From Nageia nagi (taxonomy: Eukaryota > Pinophyta): a DNA stretch of 64,000 nt. The notes beneath the pieces are model-generated. The model made no database searches, had not been told where the DNA came from, and was given only the letters and a program-made list of their open reading frames with translations. This document shows positions 1 to 11,791 of the stretch, in pieces. The DNA lies in the NCBI GenBank assembly GCA_050084985.1, contig JBITNC010000001.1, positions 171,430,001 through 171,494,000 on the forward strand, written 5' to 3'. How positions within the stretch are numbered: the first letter of the stretch is position 1; every line of letters starts with the position of its first letter. A program made the translations under genes and the position numbers.

Positions 1-395
1 CTAGATGAATGTTTTGGTTCAAATTTTGTTATTTTTTAAAGATTTTTTAGGAGTGGCACTAAATGAATGTTTTGAATCTTTTGATTCAAATTTTGTTATG
101 TCACATTATTTAATGTGTTTTGGTCCTTGACACTTGGAGATTCGATATGTAATGCAAAACTGTACAATTTCTTTGATATGCAATGTTGGCTATTTTATGT
201 GTTATTCTATATGGAATGTTGTCTATTTAATATTCAATGTTGAGATATAGCTAAAATTGATTTGTTTCAAATTTTCAATGTCAAATAGGAGAAATTCCTT
301 CATTTTTTCTCTATGCTGATTTTATCTGATTTTTCAAAAAATCTAAATCCTGCAGTCAAATGATTCCGATTCGATGCCGATTTGTCTAACTATGA
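1..395. repeat. Dispersed repeat R1, copy 1
   Basis: This AT-rich stretch has no gene. It is clearly similar, in the same orientation, to 34921-35280. Shared landmarks in order are ATGTTTTGGTTCA, GTTTTGG..CCTT, CATTCGATATGT-like, GAGATAGCTAAAA and ATTCCGAT. Both copies end near a G/C-poor junction followed by different DNA, so this is probably the end of a transposable element. The identity of that element is not recognised. Confidence 0.55.
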
Positions 396-801
396 TTAGA
401 AGTGATGCCCTAAAGGTATCAAATATGATATGGTGTGCACACACGCAACACACATACCAATATAGCATCAAATATCATCACTCAAAACTATATAAGTGGC
501 ATCTAAAGCTGACAAAATATAAATGCCATAGCCGCAATGCATTTAATCTACATCTAATCTATCCAATAGAAAATCAGATATGCAATAAATAGACTGAAAA
601 GGTCTGACATCTAAATCGATGAGCAAAACCTCATCCCTGCACCGATCAGAGTCATAAATGAGTTTGATAGATTTGATTTGGTGGGAGCAAAACCTCATCC
701 CTACACCAGTCAAATCATAATAAAGTTTGACACAACCAATATGTATGCATTAAACATAAAAAAATAGAATACCGCAGATGGGATCTACGGGTGAATTAGA
801 T

Positions 802-3800
802 CTAGGTCAAATCTAATTCATCACGGGAGAAGTTCCACTCCTCGCTGGTGAGACCATAGGACTCAATGGTCTCCTCCAAGAATGCCACGATCGTTTGCAC
901 GCCCCTAGAAATCAGGCCAATAGTGCTTCCATTCTGCTAGAAGTAGCCTTCAATCTTTTTGATTGTGGCTTGCATCTGGTACCTCCATATGACCATCTGC
1001 CTCTCGTGCACAATAGGATGTCCTACCTTTAGCAAATTGAGATCCTCAACCTCAAGATGCTCCTAGATCAAATTCTGAGCCTTTGCCAATATCGCTTCCT
1101 TCTTCCTAACGTTATTGTCTTCCCCTTGGAACTTGAGCTGATAATGATACTCGCTCATTTGTTCCTCTACTTCCTTCCGCAAAGGGATCCTCACCTTAAG
1201 GACAACGTTGCACTTTTCAAGTGCGTGGACCAACCAATCATGGTGATAGGTGAAATCATGGTAGTAGATCAATTTCTCGAGGTTATTGGCGTATGTATAC
1301 TGCAGGTGGGAAACATTGGGTAGGTAACCATCCAATGTGCCAAGGTGAGTAACAATCTGAGTTTGAGATCTCGGATCTCAACACCTTCGGCTAGGAGCTT
1401 GTAAATGTGTGAAGACAATCTTTCGATGGTCTCCAACACCTCGTTTTTGAGTTGTTCCTTCATGAGTTCCCACCCCTTATGGAAGGAAGTTTGCTTTTGC
1501 AAATGTAAGGGGGTGGTGCTGATTTCTGGAACTCTTTATGATTTTTCGGCTGGTCGTGAGTTCTTTCTTCAATCTCTTCACTTCCTTTTTGGCTTCGCAA
1601 CCTTCCTGTGGAAACAAAAGTGTCAACCCTCCAAATTTTCTCTCCATCTAAGAGTTCTTCTTCTTCATCCTTTGAATGCAAGTCCTGGTCTATATCTTCA
1701 TCCTGAGCTGTGCTCATGCTGAGGGCTCTAAGGCAAGCATCCAGGTCAAGATCTGGATGTTCAATTGCTGACAGTGGGGGAAAGCTTTGAACCAACAGTC
1801 TTCCCTTATCAACTTTCTTGACCTCTTTCGCTAGGGTGGGCAATACTCCTATCATCTCTTTGCCTTGATGCTCCTCCTGCCTTCTCTTCTTCTTTTGTTT
1901 TTCTATCTCACCTTCATCCTCTTCATCTCCTCCACTACCACCTAAAGATATACCTTTATTTCGAAGCTGGGTTGATCTATCATAACTCCTCTTGGAAGAG
2001 GATTTATGTGAAGGAGACTTCTTCCTGGGCTCGGCAGGAGAGGACCTACATGTGGCCACCTCTCTAGCGCACTTCTTGCTAAGTATCTGGATGTCATCAT
2101 CATAAGTACCCACATCCACTATCTCATCCTCAAAGATGGTTTCCACTTCCATCTCATCAGGTGTTGAAGCACCAATGGCTACGTCCTCTTGTTGAGGCAT
2201 ATGGGCAACATTGACATCATCTTCCTCTTCCCTTTCATGATGACTCTTTGATTCTTCTGCAGAATCTTTAGCTGTACGATCAAGATTTTCATCAGTTTCT
2301 TCATTGGAAGAAGAAGAGAAGCTTCCAGAACTACTAGAACTTGGCTATAAAGGGGGAACTTTCTCTCTTGGGCTAGGAGAATGGGTTGATCTGGAAGCAA
2401 TTGCCTTAGTGGAGGAGCCACTACGACAAGCCATATTCATCACATCGTCCAGCACATCTGGAGGGAGAGCGTAATAATTAACATCTTTAAGATCAACTTC
2501 TAACACACTACACTTGCTGGGGCCTGAAATGGGCTCTCTCGAGGCCTCTTGCCTTTTCCCTACAACAAGCGAGAGTGTCTACCCTGGTGCGGAAGTGATG
2601 TGGGCAGGAGACTTGATCTTCAAAATGGGCTCCTTAGATCGAGGCTTGGTAGTTCAAGGCCTCTATGGGGGCTTTTCTACTTTAAGGGGTGCCTTCTTTT
2701 TACTCAAAAGAGCCTTAATGCATGCGATTTCCCCTTTGTCTCACACATTCCTACACCTCTCCTCATCTCCCACAGGCTCATGTGGAAAAGCAATGGGTCG
2801 ATAAAAAGTCGTGTTGTAGAAATGAGCAATCATCCCCTCAGGATCATAGTTCTTGGTAGCAACTTCCCTGAAGAAGTTGTATTGTTGCAGCTCCTCCTAC
2901 ATATGCGTTGCCACTACCTAGGTCTGGCACACATATTCAGAGAATGAAATAGGCAACTTAATGGTTGCATTCTTTTTCTTCTAGACCTTCTCCATCAAGA
3001 ACAAGAGTTGCCTAGCATACTCCATGAGGATTAACCTGTTGTTGACATATCTGGGTAGGAACATGGGTTGCTCTTCCGAGCCATAGACTCTGATGTATGT
3101 GAAGTTGTCATCTTGTAGGAAAAAGTTTACATGGACACGGATGACTTCAATAGCTGCATCAGAGATTCTCTTCACCACAGATTTTCCCTTGATATCCTTG
3201 TAGATATCGTATTCCCAGAAATTAGTCCTTTCGTAAAAGTGCTCAAATTTATGTTAGCACTTACATTTCTGGTATTCCCTCCACACAAGGACATTTTTCT
3301 ATCCCAAATACCTTTCATCAGCCAATTCCTTGGATCTGGCTTTACCATGCAGCAATAGGTACACCAGGTAAGAGTTCATGTAAAACCTCTTCGAGGAGCC
3401 GAAAAAGGACAATTGATGGTGCAAGGCATCACTAATTACCCTAGCCCACCGAATAGTTCTCCCCAAACTGATTGCACCCATAAAACCTGTGAACTCTCTC
3501 CGGTACTTGGCATCATTCTCTTGACCGGGTACTCTTGATAACAAGGTGCTCAATTTCGCCACAACTGGCAGAAATTCTTCTCTTCGTGCATTGATCAATC
3601 GTTGTCCTTGAAGGCTCTGAAACTCCTCAAGCAACCAAGGTCTAATATAATCTCCAAGCTGGGATGTGGAGTCATGGAACTCCTTCGAATGGACTAGTGT
3701 ATAATCATCCCCATAACGTTTCCAACCAAAGGCTACTTCAATACCTGCAAGGGTGAAGTACATGATCACATTACCTTCCGTGTCCCATAGCACTTTCTTG

Positions 3801-4162
3801 CTGAAATCACATTTCTTGGCCACTTTGCTGCACAAGTCAGGAAAAGGTACCGCGAATGGCATCATTGTGATATTGAACAAGCCGCATGTGTGGATAAGCT
3901 CCTCAAACAAGTCCTCTTTGCTGATGGAGGTTGTGGAGGCCAAGGTCAAAATAGGGTCCAAGTTTCCCCAATCAGTATCACCAATGAAGACATATTTCCC
4001 CTTAAATTTGGCCTCGAGGAGCTTTGGTCTACTTTTCGGATGAAACTCTATCAAACTTTCCTTCAAAAGTCGAGTCGTCTGGCTTTTGGTCACATGCCTT
4101 TCAAACAATTGGCTCTGAATCTTCCTAGTTCTCAACAGGGGTGTTTTGATGTTCGAAGCCAT
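802..4162 (-). pseudogene. Decayed ~1,120-codon family G LTR-borne reading frame, copy 1
   Basis: I do not recognise this protein family. The start is the ATG at 4162, because the next residues (ASNIK..RKIQ.QLFERHVT) align with the start of the copy at 19065. An N-terminal domain of about 290 residues is intact to a stop at 3299-3301. It contains LLEAKFKGKYVFIGDTDWGN and FFGSSKRFYMNSYLVYLLL. The same frame continues after the stop with KRISDAAIEVI and VYGSEEQP. Then follows a low-complexity acidic and serine-rich middle part with a basic KQKKKRRQEEHQGK patch (possible nuclear signal) near 1870-1910. A coiled-coil-like C-terminal part ends at the TAG at 802. Several stops and frameshifts show that it is dead. 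The copies at 15472-19065 and 26679-29955 are homologues in the same relative position. There is no similarity that I can see to gag, protease, RT, integrase or envelope proteins. Confidence 0.6.
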
Positions 4163-4651
4163 TGAGAACACCACTTGTCTTCCTCCTCAATCCTAGACTT
4201 CTAACTAGTCTAGGCGCACAGTTGTGGATAAGTGCAAAAGCACAGCTAGGAAAGTGTGCGACTGGGCCTAGGGGTATTTAGTCAATTTTCGAATACAATT
4301 CCTCATTCTAGATTTGGTCGCATGGTTTCGAATGAGTGCCTCAAGCATTACCTTAAAAATGTGCGACTAGGTTCAAGGATGAATGTGAAATGCCTTAGCC
4401 AAAAGAGGCTAGTTGGATGTACAACGTTCCTAAATCTTCTTTCTCTCCTGGGTCACACGTTTCAGGATGAGTGCCTAAGCATGCATGGGAAATGGTGCAA
4501 CTGGACCCTAGAATGAATGTGCAATGCCTCTTAATGATCCTCCTTCCTTGGTCACATGTTTTGAAATGAGTGCTAAAGCAGGCAAGGAAAATGATGCGAC
4601 TAAGAAGGGGGATGGGGATGAGATGAGGTATGAAATGCTCAAGAAGGGGGG

Positions 4652-4665
4652 TGATATTTATAGAT
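4652..4665 (-). promoter_or_regulatory. TATA box, family G copy 1, proximal
   Basis: The minus strand reads TCTATAAATATCAC, about 490 bp upstream of the reading-frame start at 4162. A CCAAGTGTTA-type box lies just upstream of it in the minus sense. It fits a plant core promoter. Activity is inferred only. Confidence 0.45.
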
Positions 4666-4933
4666 TTGCATTTGCCAAGTGTTACTCCCTTACTAGCTCG
4701 TTAAAAGGTCAAATAGAAGGCCCACAATAGGATCACATGCTTAGTGTGCCTAAAGGACACACTTGAATCTTTACGCATGAGTCCTGGCACGCTTCCCAAA
4801 GGCTTAGATCTTGAAAAACTTCGAAAAGAGTGTAAAATGTCCTTATTTGCATGCCCAAGGATGGGTGCTTTCCCTTCTATCCTCCCATGCTTTGCTCCTT
4901 GACAATCTTGCAAACTGAAATAAAGGGGGTTGA

Positions 4934-4969
4934 CTTCCCTTTTATAGCCTTCCAGATGGGACACATGTC
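4934..4969 (-). promoter_or_regulatory. TATA box plus E-box-like motif, family G copy 1, distal
   Basis: The minus strand reads GACATGTGTC (4960-4969) followed about 10 bp later by GGCTATAAAAGGGAAG. The same pairing of a GACAC-type box and a TATA box recurs at 20451-20487 in copy 2, so it looks like a duplicated promoter module inside the hairpin array. Confidence 0.45.
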
Positions 4970-5937
4970 ACCATGGGATAGGCTCAGAATGAGGTCCTGT
5001 ACATGGGCTTCCACTTGTCAACCACGTCCGACACTTAGTCAATTTCCTTCATTTCTACCAGGTTGCATGGTTTTGGACAAGTGCAAAAGAACAAGTCTAA
5101 ATACTAATGACAACCTTTGAGGTTTAAAAAATCTGCTAAGTGTTTTTTCATGCTAGTCACACCCTTTTAGAGGAGTGCAAAAGGACTCCATAAGATACAT
5201 GCGACAGCCCATGATGACCCAAAAATTTGCTAAGTATGAAGCTTCCTAGTCGCTTGGTCCCTGATGAGTGCTTGGAGGACTCACTCTAATGCATGCGACA
5301 GCCAAAAATGATGCCAAGTCTAAATGTTGGTCGCACCCTTCAGGAAGAGTGCAAAAGGACACATTACAAAGCATGCAAAAATGAGAAATAATGCTAAGTA
5401 TGAGCAGCTGCATTGGTCGCACTCTTTTGGAGGGGTGCAAAAGCACTCTACTAAACACATGCGACAACAAAATGTGACAAAATGCTAAGTGTGAGATGAT
5501 GCTCAACCTGGTCGCCCCTTTCCTAGAGGGTGCAAAAGGACTCCCCCAAAAACATGCGACAGGCTGAAAACATAGGCTTTCTTGCATTTTTCAACAAAAC
5601 AACAACAAATGAGATGCAAAATGGGTATGTACAACATGGGAGGCCCTCAGGACATCTTTTAAACATGATGATGCAAATGACAAAGACAAGGTTGGATGGT
5701 CACATGGCTTAAAGGGGGTGCAAAAGCACTCAATGGAAAACATGTAACAAGAGGAAAGGTGCATGATTTTGGCTTTTCCTACCACGAAAATGCAAATTGA
5801 ACATGTTCCTGACACTAGGCTGAAAGGTATGCATCCTCTTGACAAAATTTTCATGCTATTCTCTCCTTTTTTTATTTCCTGAGTGTTCTCAAAATGCAAA
5901 AAAATTTGGGGGATGTTGTGTAGGCACAACACTCATG

Positions 5938-6859
5938 AATGCCAGTTGATGGAAGACATTGCATTTGGGATGCATTATTTTAATTTTATTTTACTTTTGC
6001 ATAATTCAGTATTTCAAACCTCAAATATTACAAATTTTGTTAAAGCCTTGTGATGGATGAGGATTTGCTCTCACAAGCACTGGACTAAATCTAGTGATGC
6101 CACATGGCATATTTTTTATTGGACTGCTCGAATTTTATTAATTTTATATTAGTTAGGGTTAGGGAAACACTTAGGGTTTCCTTTCAAACTATAAATAGCG
6201 CTATAGGGCTCATTTGTAAGAGAGGAATTTTGAAAATGAAACTTTAAACATTTTTTAATTAGACAAGCAGAGTAATTCTTTCTATTTTGCACTTGTTTAT
6301 TGTGTCTATTGTGAATGTGGCACAATCTTTGGAATCAAAATTGCACAAATCCATTTCTTTGGTATTATGAACTTAGACATTGGATTGTTAGTCATCAATG
6401 TGTGTTGCTTGAGATACTTGAAACATTTCACAAACCTCTTGAGGGGTAGGTGAAAGAGTAGTTGAATATCTTTTGAAGTGTTGAATGTGATGTATAGTCA
6501 ATGATTGTTCATGATATGCAACCAGATAAGTATAATTCTAAAAGTGGGCTCCTTTATGAGGGTTTAGCATGTGAAATTCATCCACATTGACAGTGTCATC
6601 CTTGTCACCTTAGACGTATGCTCCCTTCGGTAGACCATTCATGTGGTTGGCTACTACGAGTCAATGAATCCTTCTTCTAGATCCTTCGTGTAGTCTAGCT
6701 AGAATGAAAGGTTGTGTGGGTGCGTGGAACTCACAAGAAACCCAAAGGAACTTGGCTTTCAGACACTTACTTGCCGATGGAGCCTAATGAAAAGAGTTGA
6801 ACTCATATGCCTTTAGCCATCTCAATCTCCCCTCCCATTTTTCTTTATTTTACAGAGTC
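5938..6859. repeat. LTR-derived fragment, no gene
   Basis: No coding region is seen. A stretch near 6045-6075 (GGATGAGGATTTGCTC) and another near 6630-6665 (TAGACCATTCATGTGGTTGG) match, in reverse complement, the distal part of the solo LTR at 61260-61310 and 60685-60720. This piece is therefore probably a plus-oriented fragment of the same LTR family. A TATA-like ACTATAAATAGCGC lies near 6188-6201. Confidence 0.4.
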
Positions 6860-8077
6860 CAAACGATAGCTAATTACGCCAATCTTTTCCATGTTTTGTA
6901 TTGTTATAGATAAAATGTTGATGATTGTCTTGTTCATTGCCTTTTCTTTTCCATTACTTTGGGGATGGTAAGGTGTGAAAATATTATGCTCAATTTCGTA
7001 TTGCTGAAAAAATTTGTTCCATTATCCATGATGAGTTGAGATGGAACTCCACAACTTTTGATGATATTATTAATGATTAACTTTATGATATATTATGCTT
7101 TTGTTAATGCTAGTTTTATTGCTTCAATCCCCTTAGTGAAGTATTCCGTTTCTATTAGAATAACTTGTGACTATCCTATGAATGAGGATAAATCATTTCA
7201 ATGATATCTATGCCCCTAATGGAAAATGGCTGAATATGCTTGGGATTGACTTGTTTTTTTTATATTTCTTACTTTTTTTTACAAACATTTGACAATTTTG
7301 CTCCATGGTTGGCCAATAGTAACCTATGTGCAATCTTTTTTCTGCTGAAATATCCACCACAAAAACATGCTTTTTCATAGCTAAGTCAATTTTGTTACCC
7401 TTAAGTCACCTTAGCTATGATCTTTCAAATGATTTTCTATAAATGGTGTTGTTGAGAATGACATATTTTGTTGCTGATTTTGTAAGTTTGATTTTGCATT
7501 TCCAGGTAGCCCTTTAGAAAGAATATTGTCTTTTTAAGGTAGGCATAAATAGTTTGGTATCATTCATGCTCTACTTTTTTATTGTTGGCATTGATGAAAT
7601 TATGTATAGTAGTTGATGATCTCATCCATGTTTGATGGCTTGATTAGATCCCTGATTATCAATATGGTATGCTCATTTTCAATGCCAATGGGACCTACAG
7701 AAGATGCACCAAGCATCGCATTTGCATACCTATTCTTATTTCCTGAAACATTCTCGATTTCATAGTCATCAAAATGTTTCAATAATCTAGAACATTTCTT
7801 TGTATATAATTAGCTTTTCATCCTTGGTGTTATAGAATTCCTTCAATTGACTCAAAACTAATTGTGAATCTTTAATGATTATGATTTTGCCAATTTTGAG
7901 TATGATTTTTGCTTTGCGATCCAATATTAGGGCTTCAAATTCTATTATGTTGTTAGTGCATGTGAAACTCAATATGAGTGCCATGAGGATTATCCCATTA
8001 TTGGTCAAATGATAACTGTTCCTACTTGTTGGGCCGTTTTTCTTTCCTACCTTGCGAATAGGCAAATTGACTTGCAA
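6860..8077 (-). pseudogene. Ty3/gypsy pol relic: RNase H, H2C2 zinc finger, integrase
   Basis: Read on the minus strand from 8077, a Ty3/gypsy RNase H-like domain comes first (NNIIEFEALILD, then KDSQLVLSQLKEFYNTKDEKL), followed by its usual tail KHFDDYEIENVSGNKNRYANA. A degenerate integrase zinc-binding segment follows near 7270-7370 (HIGYYWPTMEQNCQMFVKK). The integrase core is next: GIDIIEMIYPHS near 7170-7220, MDNGTNF near 7020-7060, and FTPYHPQSNGKEKAMNKT near 6930-6990. The three acidic catalytic positions (D, D, E) are still recognisable, but many stops and frameshifts separate the pieces. RT is not seen. The 5' side abuts a family G LTR end at 8027. Confidence 0.8.
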
Positions 8078-8300
8078 GGCTTGTGGAAGGAACCAACACC
8101 TAGGTGGAAAGGCTACCCACTATGAGGACTGCAACCTCAAAGGTCTAATGAAATGGGTGTGCAAGAATTGACTTAGGAGACTGGTTAGGATGTTTGAAGC
8201 TAGCACCAACTCAAATGAAATTTGTTAATCAAGGACTCAGATTGTCTTCGTATCAGGACACAGGGTTGTTTCTCAATCAAGGTAAATAGAATTGTAACTT
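8027..8300 (-). repeat. Family G LTR 3'-terminal fragment
   Basis: This piece matches 60266-60530 in the same orientation, and 35460-35700 in reverse complement. On the plus strand it begins TGTTGGG then a TTTTTCTTTCCTACC tract, and it contains AACCAACACCTAGGTGGAAAGG and CCCACTATGAGGACTG. Elsewhere this sequence forms the last 250 bases of LTRs ending in CCCAACA. Its neighbour is directly RNase H, not a primer-binding site, so the piece is rearranged. Confidence 0.55.
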
Positions 8301-8996
8301 TAGAATTGGAAATCCCTTCCCTCCAAGTACCATTAAAAGAAATCATTCCAAAAGAAGATATAAGACAAGCAAGGTTGCATCAATTAGAACATTTTGATGA
8401 GAACAAACTCCATGCAACGGAATATCTAATGTCATATACCATCAGCATCAACAGAACATATAAAAAGAATAGCTAAAGGAATTTTGGGTGGAAGACTTAG
8501 TTCTCATGGGAAATCACTAGAAAAAAACCAAAAAGAGAGTTTAAAGGCAAGTTTGAGCTAAATTGGTTCAGTTTTATATCATCATTGAAAAATTTGACTT
8601 GGGACATACAAGTTGTTGACCATGGATGACCAAGAACTTCTAAAAATCATGACCATCACGCACCTCAACAAGTACAGCACTTAAACTTTAGTATCTATTT
8701 CAACTACCCTTTCTCTATTTTCTACACTTTTGTGTTAGAATAAATCACATTACTTCATTTTCCTATCTTTTTGCATCTCAAAATAAAAATGTTTTACCAA
8801 AATGCGTGCACTCTATGAAACTTGATTTCAGAACACTAGCACTCTTTCATATTGTCATTTTTGAAACAATCTTTCTATTTTCTATATGGAAACTATTATC
8901 ATTTTTACAATTATCACTTTAGAAACATCAAAGTTTATCTATATTTTATGTTGTATCTACTGCATATTTTATAACTATTGACAAAGGAGGGGTGCC
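8301..8996. other. Unassigned AT-rich stretch
   Basis: This lies within the last visible intron of the host gene. One 84-codon frame starts at 8222 but has no recognisable domain. No promoter, RNA gene or repeat structure stands out. Confidence 0.3.
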
Positions 8997-9797
8997 TAGT
9001 AGTCAAACTCGCCGAGACTCACCAAAAATCGCGAGTCTTGAGTACGAGTCATGCCCAACGAGTCCTAGGGGATTGAACTTACGAGTCTGGAGATTCGTCG
9101 AGTCTTGCCGAGTCTAGCTGAGTATTGGCGAGTCCAGTGAAAGCAAAGTAAGTCTGAAAAATGACTTAAAAATATTAAAAAAAAAACCATTAATTAGGCG
9201 TGTATACTCGTTGGAAAGGTCTCTTCGAATGCTACCCAATGGAAAAAGAATTACCTCGATTTAATGTCTCTATAAAAAATTATGCCTTCACACAAAGATG
9301 ACTGATCTATTTTGTGACAAGTTCAACAAGAAACAATTTCCACAAAACCATTAAGAATCCTCCAAAGTCAAAACACCACACAAGTATGAGAATTCACCAA
9401 ATCCTCACTCCAATGAAAAAGGGGAAAAACAAAAAGAATGAAGTTTGCAACCATCATAGATTGGTTGATTTTGTACTTTGCAACCATCATAGGCACATTA
9501 TATTGTGAAGTTTTAACATTTTGATGAATATAAACATATGCCCCTTCCTATTTGCCATTTGTGTATATTGTAAATTGTATAATGTTGATGTTATTGTTGA
9601 GTAAGACTTCTAAAAGACACTAATAATAGTAATAAATAATATGCAATTGAAAAAACTTATGTTTTCCGTGATTTTTTTTTTTCATTTTTTCGTTTTGTCG
9701 AGTTTTTGCCGAATTTTGGCCAATTTTTTCTCCAAGTCCCGAGTCTCGAATCCGAGTGGGCCTTGGTGAGTCTGAGCCAAGTACAAGATTGACTACA
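8997..9797. mobile_element. GAGTC-rich terminal-inverted-repeat element (non-autonomous)
   Basis: The left end reads TAGTAGTCAAACTCGCCGAG and the right end, in reverse complement, TGTAGTCAATCTTGTACTTG. Both are followed by GAGTC/GACTC words in clusters (8997-9150 and 9690-9790). Such subterminal clusters are common in plant hAT-like and Mutator-like DNA elements. No transposase is present in the roughly 800 bp, and I could not find a clear target duplication, so superfamily is uncertain. It lies in the host gene's last visible intron. Confidence 0.45.
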
Positions 9798-9829
9798 ATG
9801 CTATAAAGTATTACATGTCAGTTATGACC

Positions 9830-10207
9830 ATCAAGGGCGCACAACCAAGATCTCCCATTTATCTTTGTTTTGCAAGTCTAAATATTTTTGTTTTCATCTC
9901 AATGTTCAACTTAGGCCTTCCTAAGCAACCCAAAGAAAAAAGGAAAGTCAATACTATTAAATTCTCCAAGAATGAACGTTCTCATCCAAGCTCTTGGCAT
10001 CATTCTCAATCTTTGGGACAAGGATTTATCTCAAGCCATATCACGATAAGTTTGATCATTTCATGTTTTTTAGAAGTTGTCTTTCTATTTTGCAATATCC
10101 TCATAGCAACAAGAGCATAAGACTTCATCAAAATCTTGTATCCATTATTATTTTGGGAATATGATCTTAAGTTCTTTCCCTCAAACCACAACCCTAAAAG
10201 GGCAAAG
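9830..10207 (+). mobile_element. 3' internal end of a TGTAGA-type LTR element, copy 1
   Basis: The sequence matches 36340-36746 in order. Shared landmarks are TTATCTTTGTTTTGCAAGTC, the GCAACCCAAAG stretch, ATGAA.GAACRTYCTCA, CCAAGCTCT and the final AGGGGCAAA-type polypurine tract. It sits directly upstream of an LTR. No intact reading frame remains. Ty3/gypsy is likely from the position of the tract, but no domain confirms it. Confidence 0.5.
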
Positions 10208-11050
10208 TGTAGACAATTAAATTTGCATGTTAGCTATTTATAATGATTTTATTTAAGTTTTTTATTCTATTTATGCAAAATGTTAGTTTGCACTTACTTT
10301 GGGTAAATCAACGTTAATTTGCATGAATTTTTGTTATTTGGTATTATCTTCTATGCACATTATTCTAAACAGGTCCATCGAGGTGAACTCAAAGTCAAAT
10401 TTTTGAATTCTTTATAAAGCATTACCAAGTGCTCTTTTCAGATATGGAAAGATCATAACCAAGCATCATCATGATTTATCACAAGAAGAAAGCAATAACA
10501 TAAGATCATTTTCCATCATTGCAACAATATCATTAGAATAATCCAAGTGGCCAAAAGGGAAAAATGAGGATGAAAATGAGCATCTAGGCCAGAATGCTCA
10601 ATGTTTTGGTATCCTAGTCTGATTGGCCCCACACTTTAGCCCTGCAAACCCAAAATGTGAATTCTCTAGTCCCAAGCCTTGGCAACTCCTATTGTTGAAC
10701 CAAGTCATTTAGGTTTAGGAATGTTCACATATCATTCAAGTATCATCGCAAGCAGAATAATAATTGGAATTATCATTTTCAATATCATCATATATAGTCA
10801 TCTTCAAGGTTATCATTTTTAGAATAATATAGATTGGTTGCAGCTAGGGTTTGTCATCCAAGAACACAAGCTATCTAATAGCAAGCTTCCAATCCTTTGA
10901 TCATCCAAATTAATTCTCTGTATCTCCTCTTGTCAATTTGCAAAATCCTAATTCCCAAATCTCTATACTACATTTAGCTATTAATCAATTTTCATTTTTG
11001 AGATATAATAAATGTGCATATTTTAATACATTGTATTATTTATGTGTATA
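10208..11050 (+). repeat. LTR of the TGTAGA family, copy 1 (degenerate 3' end)
   Basis: It starts TGTAGACAATT right after a purine tract (AAAAGGGCAAAG). It aligns along its length with 36747-37570, including CTATGCACATT, GATGAACTCAAA, two clusters of TCATCATC-like words, and TTTTAATACATTGT near the end. The expected terminal TCTACA is decayed here to TGTATA. Confidence 0.55.
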
Positions 11051-11557
11051 TATTGCCCCAAACTGTTTTTGAAAGGAAGCAATATCATCAACATAGCAAT
11101 TATTAAACATTTGGTGATGACATGAATGTGTTTGAAATAATTCCTTTTACATGTTTTGAGAATATCATTATAGTTGGGGATTCCATAAATGAAATCCGTA
11201 CTTGTATTATACAAGATTTAGTAAATCAACTATAGTATGATTAACCGAGTGGGGTATATAACTCTCATTCTTAGGAGTAAAAGAAAAACAAATCTCTTCC
11301 TAGGTATAAGACATTTTATACCTCCATTACATCATGACTCGTTTAAATGAATTCCCAACTGTACATTAAAAGTTGCAGCCTCATTTCCCTAATAGTAGGA
11401 GATGGCATTATTTTGCTACCTCAAATGTGATTCAGATTACAAGTTTTTCTATTGTTTTTTGTTTAGAAGTGAAAGTTAATTTGCCACAACTTGTAAAAAG
11501 TGAATCACCGGAACTAGTACATTGTGAATGGCATTATTTAGAGGATATATTACTCAC
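11051..11557. other. OSCA intron sequence downstream of exon D
   Basis: This is intron, immediately 3' of the donor GTGAGTA at 11557 (minus strand). No element or gene is recognised. The next, terminal exon of the gene was not found between here and position 1. Confidence 0.5.
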
Positions 11558-11791
11558 CTCTAGTGGATATCTAGAGAAGGCAGGCTCAAATCGATTTCTA
11601 CAGTACTTGTGGAACCCGATAGTGAGAAATGGGAGAACAAGAAGTACTGGTGCTGAAGTTTTTGCTTCTTTAGCACTTAGCAACCCCAATATTAAAAGCT
11701 GTGATATCACTAAGCTGACTATTATCCGGTAATGTACACCAGGCCAAAATGCTGCTGCACTTTCATACTTCTGATGATACACATTGATGAC
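11558..11791 (-). CDS. OSCA1-like: OSCA/CSC1-like channel, exon D (last visible exon)
   Basis: This exon encodes 78 residues of the conserved pore region (RSN1_7TM, DUF221) of plant OSCA/CSC1 hyperosmolality-gated calcium channels. It starts VINVYHQKYESAAAFWPGVH, a family signature, and includes two hydrophobic membrane segments (IIVSLVISQLLILGLL and APVLLVLPFLTIGF). It ends at RFEPAFSRYPLE. Splice signals on the minus strand are acceptor TTTTCGCAG before GTC at 11791 and donor GAG|GTGAGT at 11558/11557, both phase 0. In relatives the protein continues with an EAM.KDT-type segment and a short cytosolic tail. That last exon is not in the window. There are no stops or frameshifts, so the exon looks functional. 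Confidence 0.92.

Larger units (their letters stand above)
4210..5770. repeat. Hairpin array A (about 12 units)
   Basis: About twelve imperfect units of 50-58 bp lie roughly 85-110 bp apart. Each has an outer inverted pair GTCGCA...TGCGAC and an inner pair such as GTGC-AAAA-GCAC. Clear examples begin near 4213, 4316, 5155, 5325, 5412 and 5513. Sequences between units differ, while the pairing ends recur. It lies between the minus-strand LTR start (5937) and the reading frame (4162). Confidence 0.7.
396..5937 (-). mobile_element. Family G giant LTR, copy 1 (3' end lost)
   Basis: Read on the minus strand, the element starts at 5937 with TGTTGTGCCTACACAACA followed by a C-run. This is the same terminus seen at 22280, 33275, 34857, 60016 and 63034. 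Next come hairpin array A, two TATA boxes and a long decayed reading frame ending at 802. The following sequence (396-800) matches 15060-15470 of copy 2. It stops at 396, where repeat R1 begins, so the distal end with its CCCAACA terminus is missing. Calling it an LTR is inference from shared ends. No primer-binding site, gag or pol is seen. Confidence 0.6.

Noticed and set aside
1460-2200. Independent 246-residue acidic, lysine-rich host protein
   Set aside because: It aligns with the middle and C-terminal parts of the family G frame at 15472-19065 and is a fragment of copy 1.
11373-11732. Plus-strand 119-codon frame over the OSCA exon
   Set aside because: It is the antisense shadow of exon D. 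The minus frame carries the conserved family signatures and splice sites.
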